Shown in pieces: positions 34,026 to 43,648 of a stretch of DNA of 64,000 nucleotides. The notes beneath the pieces are model-generated. The model was not told where the DNA came from. It worked only from the letters and a program-made list of their open reading frames with translations, and did not search any database. The DNA is taken from the NCBI GenBank assembly GCA_038521865.1, contig JBCBKO010000003.1, positions 248,001 to 312,000 of the forward strand. Reading direction: 5' to 3'. Numbering within the stretch: position 1 is the first letter of the stretch; each line of letters opens with the position of its first letter. The position numbers and the translations under genes are program-made. This DNA comes from CALBPI01 sp038521865 (GTDB taxonomy: Bacteria; Pseudomonadota; Gammaproteobacteria; Steroidobacterales; Woeseiaceae).

Positions 34026-34905
34026 TGCTCACTCCTTGAGAGAATTCATCCGCAAATAATCGCTCGACGTCGACCGCATCGAGCACCCGATGACGATTAC
34101 AGAACTCGCAAGTGATATCGATCTGGCCGCCCCGCTCCTTCAATAGAGCGCGCGCATCCGTCTCTCCGAGCATGCGAACCGCACGCTCCGCGCGGGCGCT
34201 GGTGCAACGACAATGAAATCCACTGCTTCTCGCGGGGTAGGCAACGACGTCATCCTCGGAGAACAGCTTGTGGATCAGGCCGGGATCGACGCCGGCACGC
34301 ATTTCGTCCAGCGTCAGCGTATCCGCCATAAGACACAGTCGGTGCCAGTGGTCAGCTTCCATCGGATTGGCGTCCGGCATTTTTTGCAGCATTAACCCGG
34401 CAGCGTGCTCGCCATCGCTGAGCAGCACGAAGTACGCATCCAACTGCGCGGAGTTTTTGTAGTAGTCCACCAGCGTGTCAGCGAGCGAGCGTCCGGTGAC
34501 CGGCACAATGCCCTGATAGCGATCTTGCGCACGTCGCGCCTCGACCGTCACGGACAATCTGCCGCCACCCAGCAGGCCCTCGAACCCCGATACGTCCTCG
34601 CTCTCGGGCTCCCCGCTCATGCCGCGGTAGCGCAACTGCGCATCACACTGGGCGATCAACATGCCAAGTCCTGCGCCGGCTTGGAGCTGAAGCGTCAGCA
34701 TCCCTGTCAGCTTCATGGTGCTGGCCATCATGGTAGTCGCGGCCAAGCTTTGGCCTAACAGATCGCGCACTTCCGGGATTTGGTGGTGAAGCCCCACGAC
34801 GGTTTTCCAGGAGCGGTCGAATTGAAGCAGGACGCCTCTGACTGGCAATTGATCGAACATGAAGTTGATCAGTGCGTCAGATTGGATTCCATCTGACTGA
34901 GTCAT
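34009..34905 (-). CDS. hslO: Redox-activated chaperone Hsp33
   Basis: The 298-aa protein carries the zinc/redox switch cysteines at the C-terminus: CRC and, 32 residues later, CEFC, the CxC-CxxC pattern of Hsp33. Oxidation releases the zinc and activates the holdase. ATG 34905 has AGGA 6 bases upstream. The frame would allow a TTG two codons earlier, which would overlap the gatB stop. It is cotranscribed with gatCAB. Confidence 0.95.
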   Translation of the reverse strand: MTQSDGIQSDALINFMFDQLPVRGVLLQFDRSWKTVVGLHHQIPEVRDLLGQSLAATTMMASTMKLTGMLTLQLQAGAGLGMLIAQCDAQLRYRGMSGEPESEDVSGFEGLLGGGRLSVTVEARRAQDRYQGIVPVTGRSLADTLVDYYKNSAQLDAYFVLLSDGEHAAGLMLQKMPDANPMEADHWHRLCLMADTLTLDEMRAGVDPGLIHKLFSEDDVVAYPARSSGFHCRCTSARAERAVRMLGETDARALLKERGGQIDITCEFCNRHRVLDAVDVERLFADEFSQGVSNDQLH

Positions 34906-34907
34906 AC

Positions 34908-36338
34908 TCAATCCTGCTTTAGTCGCTCGCGCAGCAGCGTGTTGACCTGCGCGGGATCCGCCTTGCCACGACTCGCCTTCATGACCTGCCCGACCAGATA
35001 GCCGATCACCTTTTCCTTACCGTCCCGGAACTGCTGCACCTGCTCGGGACTGCTGGCGAGGACCTCATCCACCATGGAGCCAAGCGCGCCGGAATCCGTG
35101 ATCTGCTTGAGACCGAGCTGATCGATCACTTGATCGACGTCGCCACCCTCTCGCCACAAAACTTCAAACACTTGCTTTGCCGCGGAGCCAGAAATGGTCT
35201 TATCGGAGATTCGCGACAGCAGCGTTGCCAATGTGGTGGCCGCTACGGGTACATCGGCAAGATCACTGTCATCACGGTTGAGCGCCGCTGTCAGCTCACC
35301 CAGGACCCAGTTCGCCGCTAGCCGAGGGTCTGCCTGTTTAACCACCGCATCAAAATAATCCGCTAATGCCCGTTGCGAAACCAGCGTGTCCGCCTCATCT
35401 GGCTTGAGACCCATAGACTCGAGACGCGTTCGACGCTGATCCGGCAACTCCGGTAGCGCAGTACGAATCGCGGTAATGGTGCTCTCCTCCACGACAACCG
35501 GCAGCAAATCCGGATCCGGGAAATAGCGATAGTCGTTCGCCTCTTCCTTGCCACGCATCGATCGCGTTTCGTCAAGGTCGGCGTCATAGAGCCGGGTTTC
35601 CTGCACAACCACACCGCCCGACTCGATCAAATCGATCTGACGCTCCACTTCGAAGTTGATCGCCTTCTCGATAAAACGAAACGAATTCAGGTTCTTGATC
35701 TCGGCACGCGTGCCGAGCGTCTCGCTGCCTGCTCGGCGCACAGATACGTTGGCATCGCAGCGGAACGAACCCTCCTGCATATTGCCGTCCGAGACACCGA
35801 GATAACGGACGAGCTCATGAACCTTGCGCATGTACCGAGCGGCCTCACCTGCGGTGCGCATATCGGGCTCGGAGACAATCTCCAGCAGCGGTGTACCGGC
35901 GCGGTTCAGGTCAATCCCCGACTGCGTCGGGAACTGATCGTGCACCGACTTGCCGGCATCCTCTTCGAGATGCGCACGTGTCAGCTGGATCGTTTTTGGA
36001 GCACCATCATCATCGACAATATCGATGTGACCCCCGGCCACGATCGGTAACTCGTACTGGCTGATCTGATAGCCCTTGGGCAGATCCGGATAAAAGTAGT
36101 TCTTGCGCGCAAACACAGAACGACCTGCGATCTCGGCATCAACAGCCAGCCCGAAGCGCACTGCGAGTTTCACGGCTTCCTCGTTGAGCACGGGGAGCAC
36201 GCCAGGGAATCCGAGATCAACCACGTTCGCCTGGGTGTTCGGCGCAGCGCCATAGGCGGTTGGCGACGACGAGAAGATTTTGCTCTTGGTGGCCAGCTGG
36301 ACGTGGATCTCGAGACCGATGACAGTTTCCCAACTCAT
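34908..36338 (-). CDS. gatB: Asp-tRNA(Asn)/Glu-tRNA(Gln) amidotransferase subunit B
   Basis: The 476-aa tRNA-binding and kinase subunit shows ETVIGLEIHVQL at the N-terminus, the conserved ARKNYFYPDLPKGYQISQYE, and CDANVSVR. The C-terminal YqeY-like tail domain is complete. Together with GatA and GatC it converts misacylated Glu-tRNA(Gln) or Asp-tRNA(Asn). ATG 36338 overlaps the gatA stop (ATGA); the longer frame enters gatA and is rejected. Confidence 0.97.
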   Translation of the reverse strand: MSWETVIGLEIHVQLATKSKIFSSSPTAYGAAPNTQANVVDLGFPGVLPVLNEEAVKLAVRFGLAVDAEIAGRSVFARKNYFYPDLPKGYQISQYELPIVAGGHIDIVDDDGAPKTIQLTRAHLEEDAGKSVHDQFPTQSGIDLNRAGTPLLEIVSEPDMRTAGEAARYMRKVHELVRYLGVSDGNMQEGSFRCDANVSVRRAGSETLGTRAEIKNLNSFRFIEKAINFEVERQIDLIESGGVVVQETRLYDADLDETRSMRGKEEANDYRYFPDPDLLPVVVEESTITAIRTALPELPDQRRTRLESMGLKPDEADTLVSQRALADYFDAVVKQADPRLAANWVLGELTAALNRDDSDLADVPVAATTLATLLSRISDKTISGSAAKQVFEVLWREGGDVDQVIDQLGLKQITDSGALGSMVDEVLASSPEQVQQFRDGKEKVIGYLVGQVMKASRGKADPAQVNTLLRERLKQD

Positions 36339-37801
36339 GCGAATGCCTCCGGTGCATGCGTATGCCAGTCGGTCGCCAACTGATATTGATGAGCGAGATT
36401 GAGTAGTTGAGATTCGCCAAACGCCGGTGCGACCAACTGCAGGCCAACCGGTAAGCCTTTCGCATATCCGCACGGCACACTGATTGCTGGCAGCCCCGCG
36501 AGGTTGGCACCGATCGTGTAGATGTCATTGAGATACATCGTGATCGGATCATCGGTTTTTTCACCGAGACGAAACGCGCAGGTGGGCGTCGTCGGTCCGG
36601 CCAGCAAATCCACCTGCTCGAACGCTGCCTGGAAATCAGCGCTGATCAGACGACGAACCTGCTGCGCTTTGAGGTAATAAGCATCGTAGTAACCTGCCGA
36701 CAAGACATAGGTGCCCGTCATGATGCGACGCTTCACCTCATCACCGAACCCTTCCGCCCGCGATCGGGTATAGAGGTCCTGCAAATCCTCAGGGTCGCTC
36801 ACTCGATGCCCGAATCGCACGCCATCGAAACGTGAAAGGTTTGACGAGCACTCGGCTGGAGCAACCACATAGTAAGTCGGCACCGAAAGCCCGATATTCG
36901 GCAATGAAATCTCGACAACTTCGGCCCCGAGGCTTCTCAGCACATCGAATGCCGTCTCGAGCGCTGCGGTATTTTCAGGGTCATTGCCCTCGACCATGAA
37001 TTCGCGCACAACCCCGATACGCTTTCCGGCGATCGACGCGGCGAGTGCGGCTTCATAGTCTTCGACCGGCACATCCACACTCGTGGAGTCATGCGGGTCA
37101 GCGCCGGCCATCACCCCGAGTAGCATCGCCGCATCAGCGGCGCTGCGCGTCAAGGTGCCCGCCTGATCGAGGCTCGACGCGAAGGCGATCATCCCGTAGC
37201 GACTGACCCGTCCATAAGTCGGTTTCAATCCCGTAAGGCCGCAGAGTGCTGCGGGCTGGCGAATCGATCCACCCGTATCTGTGCCGGTTGCCGCCGCAAC
37301 CAGGCGAGCCGCAACTGCGGCCGCGGATCCACCGGATGAACCTCCGGGCGAACACGCAGTGCTCCACGGGTTTCGCACATCACCGAAGTAACTGGTCTCG
37401 TTGGATGACCCCATGGCGAATTCGTCCATATTGGTCTTGCCAATCACGACGGCGCCAGCCGCCTCCAGATTTGAGACCACTGTCGCATCGTAGGGCGGCA
37501 CGAAGTTTTCCAACATCTTCGAACCGCAGGTCGTGCGAACGCCACGTGTGCAGAAAATATCTTTGTGCGCAATCGGCAGACCTTCCAAAGATCTGGCCGC
37601 CCCGGTTCGACGTCGCTCATCCGAGGCAGCTGCGCGCTCCAGCGCATGCTCCACATCAACGGTAATGAAAGCGTTGAGCGCCTCACCTGCACCCTGCACA
37701 CGATCGAGCAGATGACGAACCAACTCTGTGCTGGTCGTCATGCCATCGTCCAGCGCCGCGCGCGTCTCGGTCAGTGTCCATGCATGCATGCGATCGTTCA
37801 T
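36335..37801 (-). CDS. gatA: Asp-tRNA(Asn)/Glu-tRNA(Gln) amidotransferase subunit A
   Basis: The 488-aa amidase has the Ser-cisSer-Lys triad: Lys in IAHKDIFCTRG (about residue 77), cis-Ser in SPGGSSGGSAA, and nucleophile Ser in TDTGGSIRQPAA. It releases ammonia from Gln for the tRNA-bound amidation. It overlaps gatC and gatB by 4 bases each. Confidence 0.97.
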   Translation of the reverse strand: MNDRMHAWTLTETRAALDDGMTTSTELVRHLLDRVQGAGEALNAFITVDVEHALERAAASDERRRTGAARSLEGLPIAHKDIFCTRGVRTTCGSKMLENFVPPYDATVVSNLEAAGAVVIGKTNMDEFAMGSSNETSYFGDVRNPWSTACSPGGSSGGSAAAVAARLVAAATGTDTGGSIRQPAALCGLTGLKPTYGRVSRYGMIAFASSLDQAGTLTRSAADAAMLLGVMAGADPHDSTSVDVPVEDYEAALAASIAGKRIGVVREFMVEGNDPENTAALETAFDVLRSLGAEVVEISLPNIGLSVPTYYVVAPAECSSNLSRFDGVRFGHRVSDPEDLQDLYTRSRAEGFGDEVKRRIMTGTYVLSAGYYDAYYLKAQQVRRLISADFQAAFEQVDLLAGPTTPTCAFRLGEKTDDPITMYLNDIYTIGANLAGLPAISVPCGYAKGLPVGLQLVAPAFGESQLLNLAHQYQLATDWHTHAPEAFA

Positions 37802-38085
37802 TCGATCACCTTCGGGACAAGGTACAGCCCCTCAGCGACCGCGTCGGTTGTCGACTGCAGCGCCTCACGGTCGATGTTCGGGTCGGCGGTGTCAGGGCGC
37901 AGTCGTTGCACGAGATCCAGCGGATGCGCCATCGGCAAAACGCCATCGGTCTCAGCCGCCTGCAACTGATCAACAAACTCGACAATGGATCCGAGCTTGC
38001 TGACAAAGTCAGCATGTTCGGACTCGGCAAACTCCAGTCTCGACAACTGCGCGAGCTTGTCGATATCAGACTGATCTATGGACAC
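37798..38085 (-). CDS. gatC: Asp-tRNA(Asn)/Glu-tRNA(Gln) amidotransferase subunit C
   Basis: The 95-aa linker subunit (IDKLAQLSRLEFAESE, VLPMAHPLDLVQRLRPD, LYLVPKVIE). The start is GTG 38085, with GAGGAG 8 bases upstream; the longer frame has no support. It is the first gene of gatCAB-hslO-DUF1330 and is divergent from mreB, 185 bases away. Confidence 0.95.
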   Translation of the reverse strand: MSIDQSDIDKLAQLSRLEFAESEHADFVSKLGSIVEFVDQLQAAETDGVLPMAHPLDLVQRLRPDTADPNIDREALQSTTDAVAEGLYLVPKVIE

Positions 38086-38208
38086 GGGTGATTCTCCTCG
38101 ACAACGCCTGTTGCGGACCCGGAGGTGTCGCAAATTCAACACACCGGAACGAGGTCAAAAACCAGCAAAATCAGGCGTAAACGTAACGCCGAAAGGATAC
38201 ACGGCGCC

Positions 38209-38237
38209 TTGCCGATTGTCCCCCCCGTTGCTAGAGT
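38209..38237 (+). promoter_or_regulatory. Possible sigma-70 promoter of mreB
   Basis: TTGCCG, 17 bases, TAGAGT, with the start point expected about 27 bases before the mreB ATG. It lies in the 185-base region between the divergent gatC and mreB; the rest of this region shows nothing I can name. Confidence 0.4.
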
Positions 38238-38270
38238 TGCAGGAATTTTTTGGGGGCAAATTTCCGCATC

Positions 38271-39314
38271 ATGCTCAAGAACCTGCTGGGTTATTTTTCA
38301 CACGACCTCTCTATCGATCTCGGCACCGCCAATACACTGATTTTTGCGCGCGACGAGGGCATCGTTCTGGACGAGCCTTCCGTGGTTGCGATTCGCGAGG
38401 AATACGGAGGCGGTGGGCGGCGTGTCGAGGCCGTTGGGCAAGACGCCAAGAACATGCTTGGCCGTACGCCCGGCAACATCACAGCGATTCGTCCCCTGAA
38501 GGATGGTGTTATCGCAGATTTCACGGTCACTGAAAAAATGCTCCAGACCTTCATCAAGAAGGTCCACGGCAACCGTTTTTTCACCCCTCGCTCGCGCGTT
38601 TTGATCTGCGTCCCCTATGGATCGACGCAGGTTGAGCGGCGCGCGATTCAGGAGTCTGCGGAGGGCGCAGGTGCCAGCAAGGTCATATTGATCGCCGAAC
38701 CCATGGCCGCGGCGATTGGCGCAGGAATGCCGGTTCACGAGGCGCGTGGATCGATGGTGCTGGATATTGGTGGCGGTACCTCGGAGGTCGCCGTTATCAG
38801 CCTGAACGGTATCGTGTATGCCGCATCGGTTCGTGTCGGTGGCGACCGATTCGATGAGGCGATCACCAACTACGTGCGCCGGAACTACGGGATTCTGATC
38901 GGCGAAGCGACCGCCGAGCGCGTCAAGCATGAGATTGGCTCCGCGTTCCCGGGAGCGGAAGTGCGAGAGATTTCGGTCAAGGGTCGCAACCTTTCAGAAG
39001 GCGTACCTCGCAGCTTCACGCTCAATTCGAATGAAATCCTCGAGGCATTGCAGGAACCCCTGCAGGGCATCGTGGGTGCTGTCAAGGAAGCACTGGAACA
39101 GACTCCACCCGAACTGGGCGCGGACGTGGCGGAGCGCGGCATCGTGTTGACCGGTGGCGGCGCGATGCTTCGAGACCTCGACAAGTTGTTGATGGAGGAA
39201 ACGGGTCTACCGGTAGTCATCGCCGACGATCCGCTGACCTGCGTTGCGCGCGGCGGTGGCAGAGCGCTGGAACTTATGGATGAGTACGGGCCGTCCGTAT
39301 TCGGGTTGAACTGA
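38271..39314 (+). CDS. mreB: Rod-shape actin-like protein MreB
   Basis: The bacterial actin that guides lateral-wall synthesis. At 347 aa it equals the E. coli length. It shows IDLGTANTLIF (phosphate 1), VLDIGGGTSEVAVISL (phosphate 2), and VLTGGGAMLRDLD (adenosine). The start at ATG 38271 (MLKNLLGYFSHDLSIDLGT) carries the membrane-binding N-terminal segment. First gene of the shape operon; mreC follows after 10 bases. Confidence 0.98.
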   Translation: MLKNLLGYFSHDLSIDLGTANTLIFARDEGIVLDEPSVVAIREEYGGGGRRVEAVGQDAKNMLGRTPGNITAIRPLKDGVIADFTVTEKMLQTFIKKVHGNRFFTPRSRVLICVPYGSTQVERRAIQESAEGAGASKVILIAEPMAAAIGAGMPVHEARGSMVLDIGGGTSEVAVISLNGIVYAASVRVGGDRFDEAITNYVRRNYGILIGEATAERVKHEIGSAFPGAEVREISVKGRNLSEGVPRSFTLNSNEILEALQEPLQGIVGAVKEALEQTPPELGADVAERGIVLTGGGAMLRDLDKLLMEETGLPVVIADDPLTCVARGGGRALELMDEYGPSVFGLN

Positions 39315-39324
39315 GGGACTCCCG

Positions 39325-40164
39325 ATTCCGCGCACAGGCGTCGATTCTCCCGTCGGGTTGCGAGTCTTTTTGACCGCACTCGGCTGCATCATCCTGATGC
39401 TGACCGACCTCAGAACCGACCTCGGCGAAGCACCTCGCGGCTGGCTGATGGCGACGCTACATCCGCTTCAGGTCACCGTTGCGACGCCCACGCGCTTGCT
39501 GGACTGGAGCGAGGATGCGACCGTCAGCCGAGCCGATTTGGCGCGCGAAAATGCTCGGCTGAAACGCGAGCGTCTGCTTGCCGATGCTCGGCTACAGCAA
39601 CTAGCGTCGCTTCGAGCGGAGAATGATCGCTTGCGCACAATGCTCGATGCCACACCCAGCCCTGACATGTCCGTGCAGGTGGCGCGACTGCTTGAGGTGG
39701 ATAGTGAGCCATTCCGTCACCGCATCACACTCGACAAAGGCTCAGCCAACGGCGTGTATGAACGCCAGGCGATCATCGACGCGCAGGGCGTCGTGGGCCA
39801 AATCACCAAGGTTGGACCCACCACGTCCAACGCGGTGCTGATCAGCGATCCTGGGCACGCGATTCAGGTCGAGGTGATTCGCAACGGCCTGCGCACCGTC
39901 GCTTTCGGCGCTGGCGACGTCGGGTTACTGGAACTGAGATTCCTGCCGAATAACACCGATATCAAGGTTGGCGATCTGCTCGTCACCACGAGTCTCGCCG
40001 GCGATTACCCGGCCGGTTATCCGGTCGGCGAAGTGTTGAGCGTGGAGCTCGAACCGCGCGCGGCGTTCGCCCGCGTAACAGCCACCCCAAGCGCATCGCT
40101 AGCAACGCTTCGCGAGGTGCTGCTATTGAATCCCGAAACCCTCGAGAGCGAACCGGATGAGTAG
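39325..40164 (+). CDS. mreC: Rod-shape-determining protein MreC, apparent ATT start
   Basis: MreC is a bitopic inner-membrane protein that scaffolds the elongasome. One TM segment (about residues 13-30) is followed by a coiled coil (ARENARLKRERLLADARLQQLASLRAENDRL) and a beta-rich periplasmic domain (ANGVYERQAIIDAQGVVGQI). The first conventional start (TTG 39358) leaves no cytoplasmic tail and has no ribosome-binding site. The segment just upstream (GVDSPVG) aligns with the family's N-terminal GPS(L/Q) stretch, and ATT 39325 has GAGGGA 6 bases before it. That start gives 279 aa, or 268 from TTG. The end overlaps mreD by 8 bases. Confidence 0.85.
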   Translation: MPRTGVDSPVGLRVFLTALGCIILMLTDLRTDLGEAPRGWLMATLHPLQVTVATPTRLLDWSEDATVSRADLARENARLKRERLLADARLQQLASLRAENDRLRTMLDATPSPDMSVQVARLLEVDSEPFRHRITLDKGSANGVYERQAIIDAQGVVGQITKVGPTTSNAVLISDPGHAIQVEVIRNGLRTVAFGAGDVGLLELRFLPNNTDIKVGDLLVTTSLAGDYPAGYPVGEVLSVELEPRAAFARVTATPSASLATLREVLLLNPETLESEPDE

Positions 40165-40636
40165 GCGTTGGTGGCCATTGTTGCTCGCGGGCATCATCGG
40201 TCTCGGGGTTGCTTCTGCGCCCTTGCCCACCGCGTTGTCCGCGTGGCGACCGGACCTCGCACTGCTGGTCGTCATCTATGTCGCCATCCATCAACCAAGG
40301 CAATATGTGATCGCCTGGGCGGTGATCACGGGTGTTTTGCTGGATGCGCAGCATGCAACGCCACTTGGCCAGTACGCGCTGGCTCACGTCGTGGCTGTCT
40401 ATCTGCCCTTACGATTGCACCAACGCCTCATCCTGCTGCCGGTGTGGCAATCGACCTTGTCTGTCATACTCTTCACAGCATTGGCGCAATTCGTTTTGTT
40501 CTGGTGCAACGGTGCGACCGGCAACAACGTAGCGGCCGCCGCCTACATCAAGCCGATGTTGGCGAACGCGATCTGCTGGCCTCCGTTGATGCTGGCGCTC
40601 GACACCCTGCGCCTTGGCCAACCACAGCGAACCTGA
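40157..40636 (+). CDS. mreD: Rod-shape-determining protein MreD
   Basis: A 159-aa inner-membrane protein with five or six hydrophobic segments (WWPLLLAGIIGLGVASA, LALLVVIYVAIHQ, LSVILFTALAQFVLFW). It belongs with MreB, MreC, RodA and PBP2 in the elongasome. The overlap with mreC and the 15-base gap to mrdA indicate one transcript. Confidence 0.93.
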   Translation: MSRRWWPLLLAGIIGLGVASAPLPTALSAWRPDLALLVVIYVAIHQPRQYVIAWAVITGVLLDAQHATPLGQYALAHVVAVYLPLRLHQRLILLPVWQSTLSVILFTALAQFVLFWCNGATGNNVAAAAYIKPMLANAICWPPLMLALDTLRLGQPQRT

Positions 40637-40651
40637 TAGCGAGCGGCCCGC

Positions 40652-42505
40652 ATGGCAAATCTGCAGGCGATCAAGGACACAGCGAGTGAGCAGCGGCTGT
40701 TTTTCAATCGGCTGCTGCTGGCGACCGTGTGTGTCGTGCTCGGCATCGGTGCGGTTCTGGCGCGCATCGCGCAGCTGCAAATCTTTGAATTCGAGACCTA
40801 CAGTGATCTCGCTCAGGGCAATCGAATTCGCCTCGAGGCGGCACCACCAACTCGAGGGCTGATTCTGGACCGCAATGGTGTAGTGCTCGCACAGAACCTT
40901 CCCGCCTACCAGCTGGAAATGATCCCCGAGCAGGTTCCGGATATCGACGATGCACTGGAGCAACTCTTCGAGATCGGTTTACTCGATCGCGAGCGGGAAA
41001 CACGAATCCGGGACCGTATTGCCCGCACCCCTTCGTTCAATCCCGTCACGCTAAGAGCGAGAATGGATGACGCCGCGATCGCCGAGTTCGCGCTACTACG
41101 ACCCTATTTTCAGGGTATCGACATCCGAGCTCGCCTCGTGCGCGATTATCCCCATGGCAATTCAGCAGCGCATATCCTCGGTTACGTCGGTGGGCTGAGC
41201 GAAAGCGATCTGCAATCGGTCGATGCATCGAATTACGTCGGTACCACACAAATCGGCAAGACCGGCATTGAAGCGACCTACGAGAAAGTACTGCACGGCG
41301 ACGTCGGACACTTGGAGGTAACAACGAATGCCGACGGGCGCGCCGTCGACTTTCAGACCCGCGACGAACCGCAGCCAGGCCAGCACGTCTTTCTCACCAT
41401 CGACCTTGAGCTGCAACGCATCGCCGAACAGGCTCTGGTCGGCAAGCGTGGCGCGGTCGTCGCGATTGAACCCAACAGCGGCGAAATCCTCGCCCTTGTC
41501 AGTGCGCCAGCGTTCGATCCGAATGGCTTTGCACAAGGCATGGATTCCGCCACGTTCGCGGCACTCCAGGGCGACCTCGATCGACCGTTGTTCAACCGGG
41601 CAATTGCAGGCGGTTATCCGCCGGGTTCCACGATCAAGCCGATCCTCGGCCTCGGCGCACTCGATGCGGGACGCACCAGTATCAATCGGGTCACCAACTG
41701 CGAAGGCCACTTCAGTCTGCCGGGCAGCACGCACCGCTACCGCGACTGGAAACCTGAAGGTCACGGCCTCGTCGACCTCACTCAGGCAATCGCACAATCC
41801 TGCGACGTTTACTTCTATCAGCTTGCCCAGGACATGGACATTGATCTCATGCACGACTACCTCGTCCAGTTTGGACTCGGCAGCTTGCTGGGGATCGAGA
41901 TTCCAGGCGAGAAGCCCGGGTTGGTGCCATCGCGCGACTGGAAACGCGAACGCTTTAGCCGGCGGGCCGACCAGGTATGGTTTCCAGGCGAAACGGTCAT
42001 CGCATCCATCGGGCAAGGGTATATGACCGCAACCCCGTTGCAGCTCGCGCATATGGCGGCGACGCTTGCGAACTTTGGAATGCGCGTCCAACCGAGACTC
42101 ACGCTAAGAATTGAAGACCCACTCACCGCGGGGACAGTTCCTGCGGAACCGGTGACACTGGATCGGGTCGAAGACATCGACAGTCACGCCTGGCAGCACG
42201 TCGTCGATGCGATGCGCGCCGTGTTACAGACTCCTCAAGGGTCTGCCTATGCCACTGGCCGCGATATTGACTACAGCATCGCGGGCAAGAGCGGCACTGC
42301 CCAGGTGTTTTCTGTGGCCCAGGAAGACGAGTATGACGAGCTGGAATTGGATGAGCGCTTGAAAGACCACGCATTGTTCATTGCGTTCGCACCGATCGAA
42401 GCCCCGGAAATTGCCGTTGCCGTCGTCATTGAGAATGCGGAAAGCGGGAGCAGTGTCGCTGCTCCCGTGGCACGACAGCTCACCGATTTCTGGTTGAATA
42501 GATAG
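40652..42505 (+). CDS. mrdA: Penicillin-binding protein 2 (elongasome transpeptidase)
   Basis: The 617-aa class B PBP has an N-terminal TM anchor (LLLATVCVVLGIGAVLARI), a dimerisation/pedestal domain and a C-terminal transpeptidase. The catalytic motifs are STIK (about residue 325), SCD and KSGT, in the order and form found in E. coli PBP2. It cross-links lateral peptidoglycan together with RodA, whose GTG start overlaps its stop by one base (TAGTG). Confidence 0.97.
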   Translation: MANLQAIKDTASEQRLFFNRLLLATVCVVLGIGAVLARIAQLQIFEFETYSDLAQGNRIRLEAAPPTRGLILDRNGVVLAQNLPAYQLEMIPEQVPDIDDALEQLFEIGLLDRERETRIRDRIARTPSFNPVTLRARMDDAAIAEFALLRPYFQGIDIRARLVRDYPHGNSAAHILGYVGGLSESDLQSVDASNYVGTTQIGKTGIEATYEKVLHGDVGHLEVTTNADGRAVDFQTRDEPQPGQHVFLTIDLELQRIAEQALVGKRGAVVAIEPNSGEILALVSAPAFDPNGFAQGMDSATFAALQGDLDRPLFNRAIAGGYPPGSTIKPILGLGALDAGRTSINRVTNCEGHFSLPGSTHRYRDWKPEGHGLVDLTQAIAQSCDVYFYQLAQDMDIDLMHDYLVQFGLGSLLGIEIPGEKPGLVPSRDWKRERFSRRADQVWFPGETVIASIGQGYMTATPLQLAHMAATLANFGMRVQPRLTLRIEDPLTAGTVPAEPVTLDRVEDIDSHAWQHVVDAMRAVLQTPQGSAYATGRDIDYSIAGKSGTAQVFSVAQEDEYDELELDERLKDHALFIAFAPIEAPEIAVAVVIENAESGSSVAAPVARQLTDFWLNR

Positions 42506-43632
42506 TGTTCCAGCACACCACGGCAATGGGTCGTGAATCGACCCCGAACACGCAGCTCTGGTTGCAGCGCTTGCATATCGACGGGCCCTTGCTCGCTGGC
42601 GTTCTCGTCATCGCCGCCTTCGGGTTGGTGGTGTTATACAGCGCAACGGGTCTGAGCGAGCGCCAGACGCTGTCGCAAGGAATTCGCCTTTGCGTGGCGC
42701 TGGTTGCCATGCTCGTGGTCGCACAAGTACCGCCCAATTTCATGCGCCGTTACTCGGGCGCGGCCTACGCGCTTGGGCTTATGTTGTTGCTGGTCGTCCT
42801 CATCGCGGGGGTCACGGGCAAAGGCGCTCAGCGCTGGATCGAGATTGGGTTCCGTTTCCAGCCTTCTGAGATCATGAAGATAGCGGTGCCGATGGCATGT
42901 GCGGCTTACCTCCATAACCGACCGCTGCCACCGCAGTTCACGCCACTCGTGGTATTGCTGCTGATGATCGCAACGCCGGCTGCACTGATTGCACGTCAAC
43001 CGGATCTCGGCACAGCGATCCTGATCGGTGCGTCCGGCGTTATCGTGATTCTCCTGGCGGGCCTGAGGTTTCGCGTCATATTTACAGGTCTCGCTCTGAT
43101 CGGTGCCGGGTTACCGTTGCTCTGGCAAAACATGCATGAGTACCAACGCCAACGGGTCATCACACTAATCGACCCGCAGAGCGACCCGCTGGGCGCGGGA
43201 TACAACATCATCCAATCGAAGATCGCGATCGGCTCGGGTGGGCTTTTCGGCAAGGGCTGGACCAATGGTAGCCAGGGCCAGCTGGAGTACCTCCCAGAGC
43301 GCAGCACAGATTTTATTTTCGCCGTGATCGGAGAAGAGTTCGGCCTGCTGGGACTGGTAAGCCTGCTGATTGCCTACCTGTTTGTGATCGGACGAGGTTT
43401 GTTTATTGCCAGCCAGGCGACCGATACTTTCTCAAGACTGCTTGCCGGCAGCATCAGCCTGACATTTTTCATGTACGTACTCGTCAACACGGCGATGGTC
43501 ACCGGGCTGTTGCCTGTGGTCGGCGTGCCGCTGCCGCTCATCAGTTACGGAGGTACCTCGATGGTGACCCTGATGGGGGCTTTCGGTATTCTGATGGCGA
43601 TTCACACCAATCGACGATTATTGCCACGCTGA
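42505..43632 (+). CDS. rodA: Peptidoglycan glycosyltransferase RodA
   Basis: This 375-aa SEDS protein has about ten TM segments and the catalytic Asp in ERSTDFIFAVIGEEFG. Other SEDS signatures are QPSEIMKIAVP, RQPDLGTAI, and LPLISYGGTSM. It polymerises glycan strands with PBP2. GTG 42505 overlaps the mrdA stop; ATG 42526 (MGRESTP) is an alternative start and would shorten it by seven residues. Confidence 0.96.
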   Translation: MFQHTTAMGRESTPNTQLWLQRLHIDGPLLAGVLVIAAFGLVVLYSATGLSERQTLSQGIRLCVALVAMLVVAQVPPNFMRRYSGAAYALGLMLLLVVLIAGVTGKGAQRWIEIGFRFQPSEIMKIAVPMACAAYLHNRPLPPQFTPLVVLLLMIATPAALIARQPDLGTAILIGASGVIVILLAGLRFRVIFTGLALIGAGLPLLWQNMHEYQRQRVITLIDPQSDPLGAGYNIIQSKIAIGSGGLFGKGWTNGSQGQLEYLPERSTDFIFAVIGEEFGLLGLVSLLIAYLFVIGRGLFIASQATDTFSRLLAGSISLTFFMYVLVNTAMVTGLLPVVGVPLPLISYGGTSMVTLMGAFGILMAIHTNRRLLPR

Positions 43633-43648
43633 GCCCCGGGGACCTTAC

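Noticed and set aside
34881..38085. Possibility that gatCAB is an unusual addition
   Set aside because: GatCAB is common in Proteobacteria, and the tRNA-Gln in this window does not argue against it; nothing in these genes is odd.
41162..42091. Open frame of 309 codons on the minus strand inside mrdA
   Set aside because: Antisense to the transpeptidase domain; composition follows from the coding strand.
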